Below, piece by piece: positions 27,701 through 42,037 of a stretch of 64,000 nt of DNA. A model generated the notes under the pieces. That model was not told the origin of the DNA. It did no database searches and worked only from the letters and a program-made list of their open reading frames with translations. Position numbers and translations under genes: made by a program. Source of the stretch: Rostratula benghalensis. Taxonomy: Eukaryota > Chordata > Aves > Charadriiformes > Rostratulidae. Numbering within the stretch: position 1 is the first letter of the stretch; every line of letters starts with the position of its first letter. Where the stretch lies: the NCBI GenBank assembly GCA_013399305.1, contig VXAI01000028.1:2767818-2831817 (forward strand), given 5' to 3'.

Positions 27701-30700
27701 TGAAAACATCTGCAGAGCTGTACAATAAGGCACCATGGAGAACTAAAGGTGTGAGGACATTTTCACCGTTGTCCCCCCAACTAGGGCTAGCCACAACACA
27801 GCTCTGTACTTTCACAAAGACCTCGCCCTGGTTACATCATTGACCTTCTCTATGAGGCCACAGCTGGAGCTTTCTGGCTTGGGCCCTGTAAGAAAAAAAT
27901 GTTTCAGAAAAAGAGAACATAATTCAATGTGGTGCTGTCAGACATGGCAGTGCTTTTTTTCACATTTTGTCCCAGTGAGTACAACTGAGATGCAATCTAC
28001 ATTGTGAGCGACCAATAAACTAATAAACTAATACTGGGAAACTTAAATAATTATGTCAATCATACCCCTTTTCACCATCCTGCTCGATGGCCCCCGTGGT
28101 TACTTGTAGCAGTATATTCATCACTGTGCTGAATATACACTGATGCAGTCACACCAACCAGGAGCCCTGAACGCACTGGAAATAATTCTGTGCGTGCTGT
28201 CTGGTGTTTCTGTTTCAGGCTGACTTCCCATTATATGATCAAGGTGTACAGCAATACCAGGAGGCACAACACTGCCTTTTTCTCCCTCCCTGTGTTTTTG
28301 TGTTACAATTAATCTAATTTCTAGTGACCTGGCAAGAGGATGCTTTCCATGTAATTTGGCAACTACACACCAATGCAAAGCATTAGCTTCTACATGCCAA
28401 GAACTGGATTTTCTCTGCTTGGCTCCAGGTGCTAACAACAGGATGCATTGCGACCACCAACACCAAAGACTCAACAGTGAGAGGGTGTATTTTTAAACCA
28501 TGGAAATAACAAGTTAAAGCAGGGTTTTCATTCTGGGTTATTCCAGTTGTTTTAGGTCTTGGCATCACAGCTAATCTCTAGATCCATGCTGGTTTTGCTA
28601 TAATTCAAAATGTTTTATAATTATTTGATAATCCATTATTCCGGCACAATTATTTTTAGGTTTGTCCTGGGTGTGGATGAGGACAACTTTCAGCTAGAGG
28701 CCCCAGCTGCAACCAGAGACTCGGGGTGCTAGGCACAGGGTAAGATACAGCTCTTTCTTCAGCACCAGTGCAGGGACTTGGGGAAATGGCCCCTCTCCCA
28801 TCCATGCTCTGTTTCTAAAACATCATAAACTTATTACCTAAGTACAAACTGGAACAAAAAAAATAAAAATCTCAGCTCAGACTTCCAATTTAACTTCTCT
28901 TGCTTGATGAATTAAGGCATAAATAATATTTGCTGGGAACGCATTTTCTAAATGCCTAATTCTTTATTCCTGGGACATGTACTTGAGAGACTGTGTTCAT
29001 GTACGAACATAATAGACTCCAAAATTGATTTCTTTCTACAGCTGTGCAAAGCTTAGGGATTTCAGGTCACAGCAGGCTGTACAAATATTTCCTTCAGTTT
29101 CATCCCACAGTGCATTTGAAACTCCAAATTCTCTTCCCTTTTCAGATTCAAACAAATTCTGAAACTAATAAAAAACCCCTAATCATACAAAACTAAAACT
29201 AACAAAGCTGAATCTTGCATCATTTACCTGCAAACCACTAAAGGGAATCCCCAGGTTCACCTTAATATCTCCAGGAACCTTAACAAAGCTGGGAACACAT
29301 TTTGCCAGTTTAATGTTCAGGACCAACATGAATGTTTGGACAGGTTTTACATAGCTTGGATTCCACTATGATCATTTTTACACTTCTTCTCTTATTTTTT
29401 TCACTGAACATGAAGAGAACTCAAGTACAGCTGAAGTCCTCTAAGTGAGATACCAATAGACTTTTAAATTACAGCCATGCTTCATACTCAAAAAAAAAAT
29501 CATCTATCATAGCTATGGGCTACTTGAATTTAAAAAAAATGTTGTCATGGTGGAAAAAACTCATACATTTTCATATCTGTATTATCTTTATATAAAATCA
29601 TCAGCCTCCATGTACGCTCACTGTGAACAAGAAGAGATAACAAGACACACTGGAGAAAAGAGAGAAAAAGAGAGGTAGATGAAGAAGCAAATTAACTACA
29701 GGCTTCCTCCATATACGCTTTTCCACTCAGCCGAAATAGGTGAGCTAAAGGAGGCTCTCAGTCAATGGGAATGCTCTATAACATGGAAGTCTGCTGACTT
29801 AAAGGAATAACCAAATCACAGAAGCTTTTCTCAAAATCTCCCTCTGCCGTAGTGACAGCACCACATGGTTGCCACTGGCTTCGGCACAGCATTAACATAC
29901 TAGCATCAATTCCATTGTCACTCAACATTCCAATTTATTGTCATCAATATTACTTACCTTTGACCCGTTTTTTTTTTCCTCCTTAAAATTTACCTTTAGG
30001 GAGGAAAAGGGAAAGTGCAAAATAGCTATGAACATAATAAACTCCTTAAGTTCTTCCTGCCCTCTCCATTTGCCCTGCACCCTTCACAGTCATTTCTGGT
30101 CACATATTACATCCCAAGTATTACACAGGTGTCTGATTAGATCTAGTCAGAATTTCCAAATGACAGGTCTTGTTTTCCAGGTGGAAAATCCTTCAAGTCT
30201 CAGTCATTTTTTCAAGAAAAACAAAAACCCTACTGGGAAATTGAAATAAAATCCTGCCGGTCAGCTGGCTGTTCAGTGGAAAGATATAAAAGTCTTAATG
30301 GAGCAAGAAAGCAAGAAAGAGTGCTGGAAAGAGATAACACCAGAGCCATTCAGATACTAACAGCTTTGAGGGGAGCTCAGCAGACTGACCTAGTCCTCTG
30401 GAGGCACAGTTCAAGTTGCCTCTTACTGATGGCTTTGACTGCACCTGAGATTTTGTCATAGACTTTCTTGTCCTGCTTCTGCCATCTGTGAATGCAGTGT
30501 GGTTCCCACTGGAACAGGTGGAAAGCCTTCTTTTAAAGTGCTCTGCAACAGCACCCGAAGGTGGTACCCAAAGGTATGCATGGAAACATCTCCAAAATGG
30601 CTGCCAAGACTGGAGGAGCAAGGTACAGCTTCACCCCCCTCATTGCACATGGGGCTTTGCAAAGGGACCTGCCAAATACAGAGCAGTCTTGATCACTGAC

Positions 30701-32222
30701 TGGAGAAGCAGCTGAAAACAAGCCACAGGGAGAGTGTGGATTGGCAAAGGACAGCACTTCAGCATGGCAGAGAAGTGCAGCCACGCAGAGGTTGTATTAT
30801 TGCCCTGAGATACACAATTTCATCCTCATGACCTTCAATTGCCAGTTCAGGCTCTGCTCTAAACCAGGTTGCTTGGGTTGGGTACACAAAATATGAACTG
30901 CTCATGAAAACCTCTGCCCATTTAAACTGAAGTTCCTGGCAGCCTTTACACACATTTCGACAGACTAGTGTTGATCCCACAGAGTCATTTTGAGCCAAGA
31001 AAACTTTAGCCCAAACAGATAATGCTCATCTTACAAGTAAGGGGGGAAAAAAAAAAAAAGGCAATGTGCCCAGGCCCAGGCCCTGATATTCAGTCTTAAT
31101 TTTGACTGCAAAGGTACTTCCTGAGCAATTCTTTTCTACAAGGGCCCTTCACAGCACATACACTTTTCATAATGCTATAATTGGTTTATTTAGGGTTGTG
31201 GCCTCAACATCACTATACTAGTACAGTTTGCAGAATGGACACAGCTCTCCTGGCAAAGGGATCTCCCCTCCTTCACAGAAAACAGCTATTTCTGCAAAAG
31301 TACTTTCAAGTGGAATAACTGAGCCTTGATAGAGGAAATGTCTGTTGTTATCCGTAGCATTAAAGACTACAATGTTTGTATATCAGTGAGATGTAAAATT
31401 TTACTTTCTTTTTTGTTAAGACAAGAAATTAGATCCTTTTTAAAACATTATTATGTAGTTCATTTCAGTCATTCAATTAAAGACTATAAATTGTCTTAAA
31501 GAAGTGAAGTTGGCAGATTTTACAGGATGTTGCCATCTGGGCAACAGACCTAGGGCTTTGTATATTTACCATATTATGAAGAATTAAATTCTGTCTTGGT
31601 GTTGTAGCTACTCAGCTGCAGAAACAGAAAATATGACCGGCATGGCAGGAGGGGTGTGTGAAAGAAAAGTAGTACTTTGGATTTAAAAGGTTTTGGCACC
31701 ACTTTCAAGATCTGTGACAAATTCATAAAATTTGTTTTATTAACCACATTAATGGTGTTGCTGAGTGAACTATTGATTTATTTAAGTCCTCTCCAAAAAA
31801 TTTTCAAAGGTAAGTTCAGCTATGAAATACAATACAACCTCAGTAAATAAATTTCTTATGTCAGAAATGGGGGAGGGAGTAAGAAAGCTGTCAAGGAACA
31901 GGTGCTGATGTTAAAAACACAAGATTAATTGCTACAAAACATTACCAAACAGAAAAGGAACCTTTAGTTCATCTTGCAACAGGGCCACAAAATCTTGTGG
32001 AATGAGCACCATGACCTAACAATTAAAACACTACTATTAATAGTAATAATTCTATTATTCCAGGTGAACATTTATAGAATAGGATGCAATAACTGCTAAA
32101 ACTCTTTAAGAGACCACCCTGATGTTCAGCCAGAAGTACCCAAAGGCTGATAAATGGATTGCATATCTGAGTCAGGAAAAGGACTTCACAATTAAACCAT
32201 GTCCATTAAAAAAACCCAAAAA
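24732..32222. other. Unique non-coding DNA
   Basis: No gene or interspersed repeat is recognised in about 7.5 kb. The longest frame is 136 codons, plus strand, at 27201-27611. It has no domain I know and its overlapping frames on both strands are similar in length. A small AATAAACT x2 tandem lies at 28014-28032. The region around 30300-30800 has overlapping frames in several phases, but none reads as a known protein or a processed pseudogene. Confidence 0.5.
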
Positions 32223-32255
32223 GCGCGCGCGCGCACACACACAAAAAAAACCCCC
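32223..32255. repeat. (GC)6(AC)4 tract followed by A and C runs
   Basis: (GC)6 at 32223-32234 is joined directly to (AC)4 at 32235-32242, then eight to nine A and five C. The first 20 bases strictly alternate purine and pyrimidine with a GC core, which is a classical left-handed (Z) DNA-prone sequence. It is also notable because CpG is otherwise very rare in this part of the window. Confidence 0.85.
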
Positions 32256-35200
32256 AAACAGTATTGCTACCATCACTTTTTCTATTGTACATATACTCTG
32301 GTAAATTAATTCTCTTATGCTAAGAATATCAATAAATCTCTACTATGGAAATCAACAGCCCTTTTCCTTACTGAGACAGTGGCTTTCCGTACCCCTTTGC
32401 ATGTATGCACAGCCCTTCCCCAGAGAGATTACAAAGCCTACAGCGCTGCTGGGAAGCCAAGAGGGCCAAAAGCCCTGGCACCACAGGTGATTGCCTACAC
32501 ACCTACAGCTAGTTTCCCTGGGAGCAGGTCCTGATTCATAGCACTTCACGTGTCTTCTGGACACCAACAACATGGGGCATTGGCAACTTCCAATAAGCAT
32601 TATGGACCAGAGCCAGTTTGGGGTTTTTTGACAAAGAAGAGTGTTAGTTACACAGACAGGAGCTGCTGAGGGACCACTTGCCTTTGGAGGCAGATGAGAA
32701 TCCTTGGCCCATTTTATTTTCCAGCCTGAACCTAGCAGGCATGGGATGAGAGAAGCAAAAGATCTCCCATCTAGAAGTGTGGAATGAAGGAATACGGAGG
32801 CAGGTCTGTGGATATATTGAGCATGTAAGTGTATTTTAATGCTGTAAGAAGGAAATAAGACTTTTTCAAGGGTTTTCAGGACAATTTAGGTTTCCATATT
32901 TTTCTAAATCTCCTCTAAGGTTGTCCACAGTCACATATGCTTTTCAAAAACTCTGGTCTGGACTGATTGCCCTATGCCATACCAGGACCCTGAACGAGAC
33001 CCAGGAACAAATCCAGCTCTCCAAAAAATCCAGCATAATGCTTAAAACCAGTTTCCCCACTCCTAAAACTATGTCCTCCTTCCTACTCTTACGTCAGTGT
33101 GGAAACACTTCAAACCTCTGGAGCTCTTTGCAGATCCCTGCTGGAAACCACCCCCAACACCTGATGTTTCCTGGTTCAACACCAGCAGAGGCAACATCAA
33201 GCGTTACTACACACCAAGACTGTAGTATGGTCTGTTTGCTCCCTTCAGACTTCTCAGATAAATTTTTTTTATTATCGCCTTCAACCCACAGAAGCTTTGC
33301 CTTCACCTGTGCTGGCACCAGGATTTCACTGTTCCTGTTTTACTGCCAAAACAAAGGCCATACCTCCAGGAATTAAGGAAAAATACCAAAACCATAACAC
33401 ATTAGAACAGCAGCAGCCACCAAAAACTTGGACATTACACAACCGATGGAGAGTTGTCTGGCAGTAACAACTAGTGTTAACTGCAGCATTGCAGAGGGGC
33501 TACTTAACAGGAGCTACTTAACGTGGCACTTCATGCACAGAGCTATTTCTGCCACAGATGCTGGAAAAATGTATTTGCCAATTAAAACAATCCAACCAGG
33601 CCCCTTATGCCCAAGCAGAGAAGCAGAGCTAAGGCAAACAGCATCTAACATCTTCCACAAAGAATCATAAAACCAGAAAGTATTCCTGACATCTGGGATA
33701 CTCAGGGTAAAATTTCCACCCTGCTGAAGTCAACACTAAAATGCCCATTGAGTCAAAAATGGCCAGGATTTCACTTTCAGATTCCACAATCCTTTGGCTC
33801 AGGATGAAGGACTGGGAAAGCCAAGTAGGCAGCACAGTCCATTCCTGAATAAGAATAGGCCAAATTCAACAATACTGCAAGCCCTGCAAGACTTGCTTAC
33901 ATCAGGCCTGGACCAAACCCAATACCTTGTCTCGCTCTGCAGTGTTGAGCAACAGCTGCTCTTGGCTTTGTGATCCTCATTCACAGTGGTGCTGCTGAAA
34001 ATACAGAGCAAGAAGCACAATCTTCCTAGATGGCATTTGTTCCAGGGGCACAGAGTCACTGGGATGCCAGATCAAGATGGCGGTTTAGGCTTGGAAGACA
34101 AGATAACATCAGAAATCCTGTACTAAAGCAAAATCTTGATCAAGATAATATTTTTCCATAAACGAGTGCTAGAATGTTTTCTGTGGGAGTTGCGTTTCCT
34201 ATAGGGAACTGAAAATATTGCCTTTACTGTCATCATTCTCTGGTGGTCACCATTCTCTGGTGGTCTACTTAATGAAAGGCTTTTGCAGATGACATCCTAA
34301 AGTGTGCTGTTCCCATGGTGTTGAACCACCGTCTGGGTCATCATTCCTTGGGATGCTGACTCACTTCCTCTGCCACTCTCACCCTGGAATGCTATCACAC
34401 TGGGTCATGCAAATGCCAGAACATCTTACTTAAAGAGCAGCTTCCACTGGTGGCCGTTATCACTCAATACACTAAGCAACTGAGAATGTGCAACTTAGTC
34501 CCCCAGCTGTTTTATTTTCCCAGCATACTAAACTCATAGGAAATATGCTCCACACAAACCCTGCTGCAAGAAACAAACAAACAAAAAAAAGTAGGGGAAA
34601 AAAAAGAACTACTTGAGAGAGATTTCATGCAAATCTGCCAACAGACCCACAGACGACTCTCTAAGAACTCTGCAACAAAAAAATCATCTGCTGTCAGAGA
34701 TTCCCAGTGAGAATCTGCTCACCTCAATATGCGGCTGGTCCAAAACAACCCAAGCAACTGGAGTTATTTCAGATTTTGTGGCTATGCCTGGGACGACACT
34801 CTGACTTGACTCTCTAACTCAGCTAGAAGTGAAGCAGAAATAGTCTGGGCCATACCAGACATCAAATGTTAGCTGGATGTCATAAAATTACATCAGAATG
34901 TTAGATATGGCTAAAATTACTGCAGAATAGGAAAAGGTGGGTGGGGAAAAAAATTAGATGAAAAAGTCAATGAATGAATAAGAAAATTTTCTAAATTCTT
35001 TCTCTTGTAAAAAAAAAACCCAACCTCCTACTCAAATTCCTGGATAGTATTTACTCTGCAGAGCAATGCAGAGTAAAACAGAAACAATAGGCTCAGATAA
35101 AAATAAGCAGAAACATTTTGGTTATGTTCAAATAATACTCCAGAAATAACTCTCGCACATTAACAGAAAACTTCCTGGCTATGGCAGTATTATTTTAACC

Positions 35201-38200
35201 TACATCATGCAGACAAAAGATGCTGAAGATTTTTTTTCTACTATGAGATAAAAACAAACAAGATAAAAATACTTGACTTTGGCTTTTTCTGCCTTTTCTT
35301 AGGGATGAGCCAAGATTATTTGTGTGCCAAACAAAGGGATGCTAGCACTGACACTTAGTACACTGATATTTTTCTATAATACTTGGAATGTCAACAAAGA
35401 CAGTCTTGTGAAATGTGACTTTATGTCCCAGCTTAGCAGCAATGTCCCTGTGCCAGACATGGACTATAATCCCAGCTCCACTCCCAACCCAAGGCTCTGA
35501 CTAATGCTCCCATTTTCTCTATATGATCTATTTTGAATCCAAGTTTGTAAAGCGGGTCTGGATGTCACTAAGAGTACACTATGGAATCCTCACTTTCAGA
35601 CAAAATCTCTGACTCCTGCTGGCAAATGAGTCATAATGATCACAAACAGCTAGCATCAAAGTAAAATATCAGAGACATCCTAAATTTCCAAGGATTTGGC
35701 AACACAAGTCCAGGACAGAAATACGAGCTCTTTGTTTGAAAGCAGCAACAAGGGTGGTATAGTGAAGTTTGTATCGTGTAAAGAGCTCACAGAATTAAGT
35801 ATTTTTCAAAAATAATTGGCTAGTGCTAAGGAAGAGAAACACAACCAATGATTAATGAAAGACACCTTTTTAAAGGTCAGCCATGTTTGCTTACACAACA
35901 CCTTCAGTTCATCCACTGACTACAAACTTGTGCTGTTTCTCAGCGCAGCCAAAGCTGGAGGTACAGACAGATTGAAATGACCCATTCGTGTTACAGCAGT
36001 ATAATATGACACTGTAGCCCAGCATAATCCAAATTCAGGCCATCACTACATGTGGAGGGGAAGGGCCAGGAAACTCCTTCCTTCCCCTAATAAATACTCT
36101 TAGCTGCAACAATTCCTATAACAAATAGTGAAAGAGATTCGTTTCTGTCCCTTTGAACCCCATCACCAGCTCTATCTAGCTCAGCAGTGCAGCTGTGAGA
36201 CCTTATTTAGGTCTCCCCCATCAACAAGCCACACCACAAAGACGTACATCAAAGACATCCTGCTCCTGCCGTGCTCCACAGAGCCTTCCTGAAAGACATC
36301 CGGCCACCCCTGGCAGGTCTGGAGAGCAAGGAGGAGGCTCTGCCTGAGAGCCTACCAGCTGTCTTTGAGGTTTTGCTACGCTTCAGATAAGCATTCAACA
36401 TTTCAGGTGCTTATAATAATAACTGGAGTTGAACCTCCAAAACCTTTTGAGGTTCACCCATCGCTACACATAACCATATATAAACAGTGAGTAGAAATCT
36501 GCCAGCGTTAGCAGCGAGCACACAGGACTTGAGATGCTGCAGACATTGGTTAACACTTCCTTTCTTAGCCACAGAGGAAACCCACAGTGACTGGTACTCA
36601 GGAAAAGGTCTCCTTTTGGGAATAATTAATTAATGCAATTCTATAATATTGTTGTTCAGGTGCCAATCACACCCTTTTATTTTATTTTATCTTAATTAAT
36701 AGAGCTTTAATACAAACACCAGCTACTTGTACCTGCAAACAGAAGAGCACAGAAAGTCAATAGTTTAAAATTCTTTGGAGAACAGGAAAATTATGATGTG
36801 CCCCTATTGCTGATTTTAGTAAGAAATCCAAGCAGGAGTTTTGAAAATACATTCTGTTTAATTTCTAAATACATTGCTTGCTAAACCCATACAATTCTGA
36901 TTCTGCCAACCAGTCTATGATAAGGATAATCCAGATATGCCTTTCTGGTTACTCTGGAAAAAAAAAAAAAACCACAGAACACTTCTGAATCTGTGGGTGG
37001 TTTCTCACCAGCGAGAGAGAGACATCTGTGCTCATAGGCACAGGAATGGTTGCCCTCGTGCAAGTGTGGTGGGTTCTGTTATTCCAGCCTCGGCCTTCAG
37101 GTCCGAGAGTTACCGAGGATTTTCCATCCTGACTTTTGATTCAAATGAAGTCCAGATGGTACCACTCAGAGTCAGCATTCTCTGCGGACTTTTCAGTGGC
37201 TGGTAGAACGAAAAAAGTGTTGAGGTTAGGAGGAGTGAATCTGATATCCTGGAAAACAGAGGAGCTCACCCCACCATTCTTGCATCCAACCCAGGCCAGA
37301 CAGCTGAGCGACAGAAGACCTTCAAAAATACATCCTATCTTGCTTTAAATACCACCAGCACCACTGAAATTATTAGACTCCAACTAAAATATTCAATAAA
37401 TAAAGTCTACATTGTTTGTTATCAATATTACCAGACTGGTTCTCCTACCCAGTCCTGTTGTGCAGGTCGGGTTGGTCCTTGTCTGTCTAAAATTCAAGTG
37501 CATGTGAGAGAGTGGGAAAAAAAATATAGGTAAAAACGGTTGAAGCTGTTTCTATTCCTTAAGGTTGAAAACAGAAATAAATCTTAGTTTCTCGAAGTAT
37601 GTATGCTTCATCTTGACCTTCCTCACTTTTTTTTTTACCTTTTCTCAGCTAAACCAAGTACTTGTCCCTGTCCTTTGCCACTTCTTCAGCATCTACTCTA
37701 CAAGGATTTTTCCTTTAACTTTTTCAAACAGATTTAGGTTTTTTGAAAGGCTGACAATACATAAAACTGCATTTCTTTTTGTGCTTTGTTCTTGCCTCTT
37801 TCACTTTTTTTTTTTTTCAATTTTTGGTAAATTTTGAAACGTTATAAAATGACATAAGGAAAAAACGACAAGTGATACCATCCTCCATACGGAAACAGGA
37901 AAATCAGAAATCACCTAAGCATATACAGTGCATTTGCAATACCAAGATGTCTTTCCCTTAACATAAGCAAAACCCATCAGCAAGGGGGAAGTATATATTA
38001 TTTCCTTTTTCTTTTGGTAAGCCCCCTACTTAGCTTAAGCTATTGCAGACCATGGAATATTGTACTGTTTTATGGGCAAATGATTTCAGAAAATTGAACA
38101 GAAGTCACAGAGATGACTAGGAAAACCAGACAGACTGCTCACTACATGTTTTGTTCCACCAGCCTGGATAAGCAAAGTCTGATCCAGTTATTACAGTAAT

Positions 38201-41200
38201 GGCTCTAAGCAAGGCACCAGAAAACTCTGGGACCCCAGTGGGTGACCCAAGACATTCCCAGAAGCACCAGCTCTTTGCCTGAAGCATAGGACAACATTTT
38301 CAGAGACTAGAAGAGTATGAACACTCAAGCTCCATAACTCAGATGTGTGCTCAGTATAGGTTCCATCAAACACCTTTTAAAGTCAAAGACGGTTCAGTGG
38401 GCTTTGAATTAGACTAATTTCAAACACCTACCCTTAAAATCTGCCCTGATTAGTCACATACCACTGTAAAAACACTCTTCCAAGACTTCATTCTTCCCAC
38501 TTATGGAAGGGTTCCATGGTCCCTATTTTCTCTAAAATGGCCACCTCTAACCTTTTTGTTGACCTGATTTGGCTCCAGTGAGCTCATGTGAAAAGCTGGG
38601 CTCTCTGCTGTCTCTGGAGACTGTCGCTTCAAATCAGCTTGGTACTCAAGTAGGTGCTAAACTTTCAAAGCAAGGATTGTTTTTCTGAAGTCTTTCATCC
38701 AATCAAACTATTTACACAAAAAAAAAAAAAAGCATAAAAAAAAGCAAATCCTAAATACCATGTGAAATCAGAGCCTGACAATACCTCCTTGCACAGCCCC
38801 TTTAGCTATATTCAGTTGGCTATTAATCAGAGATCACAAGCACCTGACCAGTTATTTCTCTAATTATTCCACTATTCAAAGAGCTTCAATTCCATCATAT
38901 TTTATTTTCTCAGAGAAACAGACCCCTCCAGCATGAAAGTTGGAAATTCAGGGTATTTAGTTCTCAACAACAACAACAAAAATATATATTTGCAGCATGA
39001 AGTGTTTGCACCCTTATCGTAGCAGAAGACTTAAAAACATACTTGATTTTCCGCATGTGCATAGTCCCCATGACGTAAATGCTTAAATTACTACATCTGC
39101 TTAAATGTTTTTCTTAATCAACATCAGGATAACGATTCATTCTGAGAAGAAATTTGGCAGAGACAATTCAGCCTGGAAACAAATTTTTCAGCATATTTTG
39201 AAAAATTTAGTTCAGCTATATTTGACTTTTATAGAACATACAAAGAATCAATAAAGAGTTTCCAGACGTTTTCTTCTTTTGGTTCTCATGTGATTTAAAA
39301 ACAGCTTTGCTTCTTCAAACCTGAACTTGCCAAGCGATTAATGGAAGACTAAGTATTTTCCCAGTTTGAAATAAAACCCTAAAAGGAAAAAAGAAAACCC
39401 ACCCACCCCCCTTTTAAAAATAATAATTACTGTTGGTTTAAAATGAAGTTCTGGGCACGCAAAGCATGAGTTTGAATCTTTTGGATACCGTATATTGCAG
39501 CTGCAAGCTGGATTTTGCATGCAGAATCAAATAGGAGATATTAAATCCTTTTAGCCCCAAGGTGAAATATTTCTATCCCAGATGGCCCAGGCAAAGACTC
39601 CATGAACTCACCACAGATTCTGTATCACTGCAGTATTGTGCTGAATGAGATGGTGAACAATCAGTCCCCCTGTGTAGCCTCTCCATGACAGTCATGATTC
39701 TAGGTGTCCATGTCCTCTACCGCACCTTCTTCCTCATCATACTATGTATGGCCTTGAGATATTCATGTTACGGTAACTCCACATGGGAGTCAGAAGTTTT
39801 ACCCTTTGCTTTTTTCCCAAAGCCTCAACTCACCTACAGAGATCATCCTGGGTATCTCTTGGCTTTGAGTGACATCAAACACAAGGAACAGGTCGTGACA
39901 GAGGTGCTATCATCCCTGCCTCATTGCATATCCACATATTTGTGTTTGCCATGATGCACACACGGTACAGAGCACACCTGTCACTCCAAACAGGGATCAC
40001 CAAACTTGAGAGTTTTGGGAGGAGGGAAGATGATGATCAGCAGAGCACAGGGGGAAATTATCAGCACACCACAGAGGAAAATAAACCTTCTAAGAACAAA
40101 TCTATCAGACTAGCTGCACTGATACTAACTCTGCTCATTGAGTATCTAGCTAAACAATGCAAAAAGAGGCCAAATTACTGTGTTTTAAATGACTGTGTGT
40201 CCACACATTATTCTGTTGAGCTTTTACAGCATGGTGTCCATAGGATCAAAGTATAGACATGCGTATGCATTTAACCCCCCATTAAACCCTTCCTTCCTCT
40301 GCTGTGGCAGTGCAGTTGCACCCCTGTTCCCCGCACAGAGCTGCGGCTGGGGAAGACCAGCTGCTGCTGAACCAGGACGGGGAACAGGTCAACACACGGC
40401 TAAGCTACAACTTGTCCCTGTCCTAGCCCTGTACACCCCTCATAGGCACATATGTGGCCTGGCTCAGCAGCTTGTGGAACGGGAAGGTGTGAGATTAAAA
40501 GGAATTGAAATGCAGAAGTGCGTATCATGGTTGAGATCCGGCTTAACTGGCATGATCATTCCTTGGGTCATATATTGATTTTCATTGGCTGTACCTACCA
40601 TTCATTGAACTATGGTTCACAAGTAACTAAGGATTTAACTAGACTCATTAACTTAAAATGTTTGAGAGTAATGTAACTGATTCTGAAGGAATCACCATCC
40701 ATGGTGGAAATGCTGAAGGCAGAAAGCAGGTCCCCTTGGTCATGGCTCTAAGAACAGGCTGAGTCAGCACTTCTCTGGGGCCCCTGAAGACTTCCATTAC
40801 CTTCAGGCACTAACTTGTCTCAAGACTTTTGTATACCTTTTGCTAAAGAGAATCAGAAAGCCTATGAAAACGTGCTTTACTGGTAACACTTTCCATCTGT
40901 TCCCTCTGAGGCAACAGGCGAGGAATGGTGTGTTTGCAAACACCTCAAACTAAAGCAGTAGGGCTGTCAGGATTGCCCAGGTTTTTAACAGTACAGCTGC
41001 CAGTGACTTCACTGAGGTGGTGAATTTAACCTCCCCACACCTCTCAGAAAATGCACATTTGTTCTACACTCAACTTTCAGGGGTTCAAGCAAGAGTTTCC
41101 ACCACAGACCCCTATGCTGAATGCAACATCCCCCTGTACAGTGCTGAATAACAGAACTGCTTTGGGTTCTTTTGTTTTGCTGGGGATTTTTTTGGTTTGT

Positions 41201-42037
41201 TTTTTTTTTTTTTAACAGCCATATGCCTGCCTCTCCCCTCATTGACAGCACCATCAGCATGAAATAGCTCTTTTAAAATCAGCAGATCATTATCTTGAGG
41301 GAAAAAAGGCACCAAACTCCCAAATTAACACAAAAATATCATTTATAACAAACCCCCAACAACCAGCAAAATAAAAAGTTAATAGTACTCTTCCTTTCTT
41401 TAAAGATTTCCTTTTGTTATTTATCCTGTGGGAGACGATCAAAACTTTTCTAAATTTTGAAATCTCACCTTATTTTGGATGCCAGCAATTGAGTAATAGT
41501 TTAAAAAAACCAGTGGGTAGTACTGATTCTCCTCAAAGTTATTTGAGCCTTGATCCCAGAAGCAGGCAACTCAAGGACAACAGAAGTATTCCTGTAGTTT
41601 CTGCACTTAAAAGGAGTATTTTGTTCTGACTGATCTGTGCTTCTTTGGCTAAGTAACCTTATTTTTATTCCCTATTGTGCTTTTTCCAAAATTTAAAACC
41701 AGGTATTTATTGTTGGAAGTCTTCAGCTACTATCCACAGCAGAGAAATAAGTTGAGCATTAATCCTACTTTGTTGCTCTGTTCCAAAATTTAAAAAATAA
41801 AAAAAAAATCTTAACTGGTTTATCACTCAAGCAATATTCTCCAATGTTCCTGGAAATAAATGAATTAAATCATATGGCTTTAATACCTAAATAGCTATTC
41901 AAAAGGAAACCAACATACATACTCTCGTATCCAAAAGATAAGGAATTGCAGCTGAGTTACCAGTTTGCAATACCAGGTTATGACTGAACCCTCCCTGGGT
42001 GCAAAACGAAGAGGATCAGCAGTAGGAGTATTTCCCT
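32256..42037. other. Unique non-coding DNA
   Basis: No gene is recognised. The longest frame is 151 codons on the plus strand at 32921-33376. It is Ser/Thr-rich and unremarkable, with no motif, and I treat it as chance. A 17-bp imperfect tandem pair is at 34232-34265. Homopolymer runs occur at about 31031-31051, 36960-36973, 37805-37818, 38719-38731 and 41202-41214. A slightly G+C-richer patch at about 40290-40460 lies within a 129-codon frame (40189-40578) but has no exon signature that I can defend. Confidence 0.5.
34232..34265 (+). repeat. 17-bp tandem duplication
   Basis: Two adjacent 17-base units, ATCATTCTCTGGTGGTC and ACCATTCTCTGGTGGTC, differ at one base (position 2). This is a local duplication with no gene context. 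Confidence 0.9.

Noticed and set aside
32921..33376. 151-codon plus-strand open frame
   Set aside because: Longest frame outside CR1, but no domain, signal or splice context is recognised, and a 74-codon minus-strand frame overlaps it. Length is within chance for 64 kb.
40189..40578. 129-codon frame in a G+C-richer patch, considered as an exon
   Set aside because: No convincing acceptor/donor pair flanks it and the translation has no known content.
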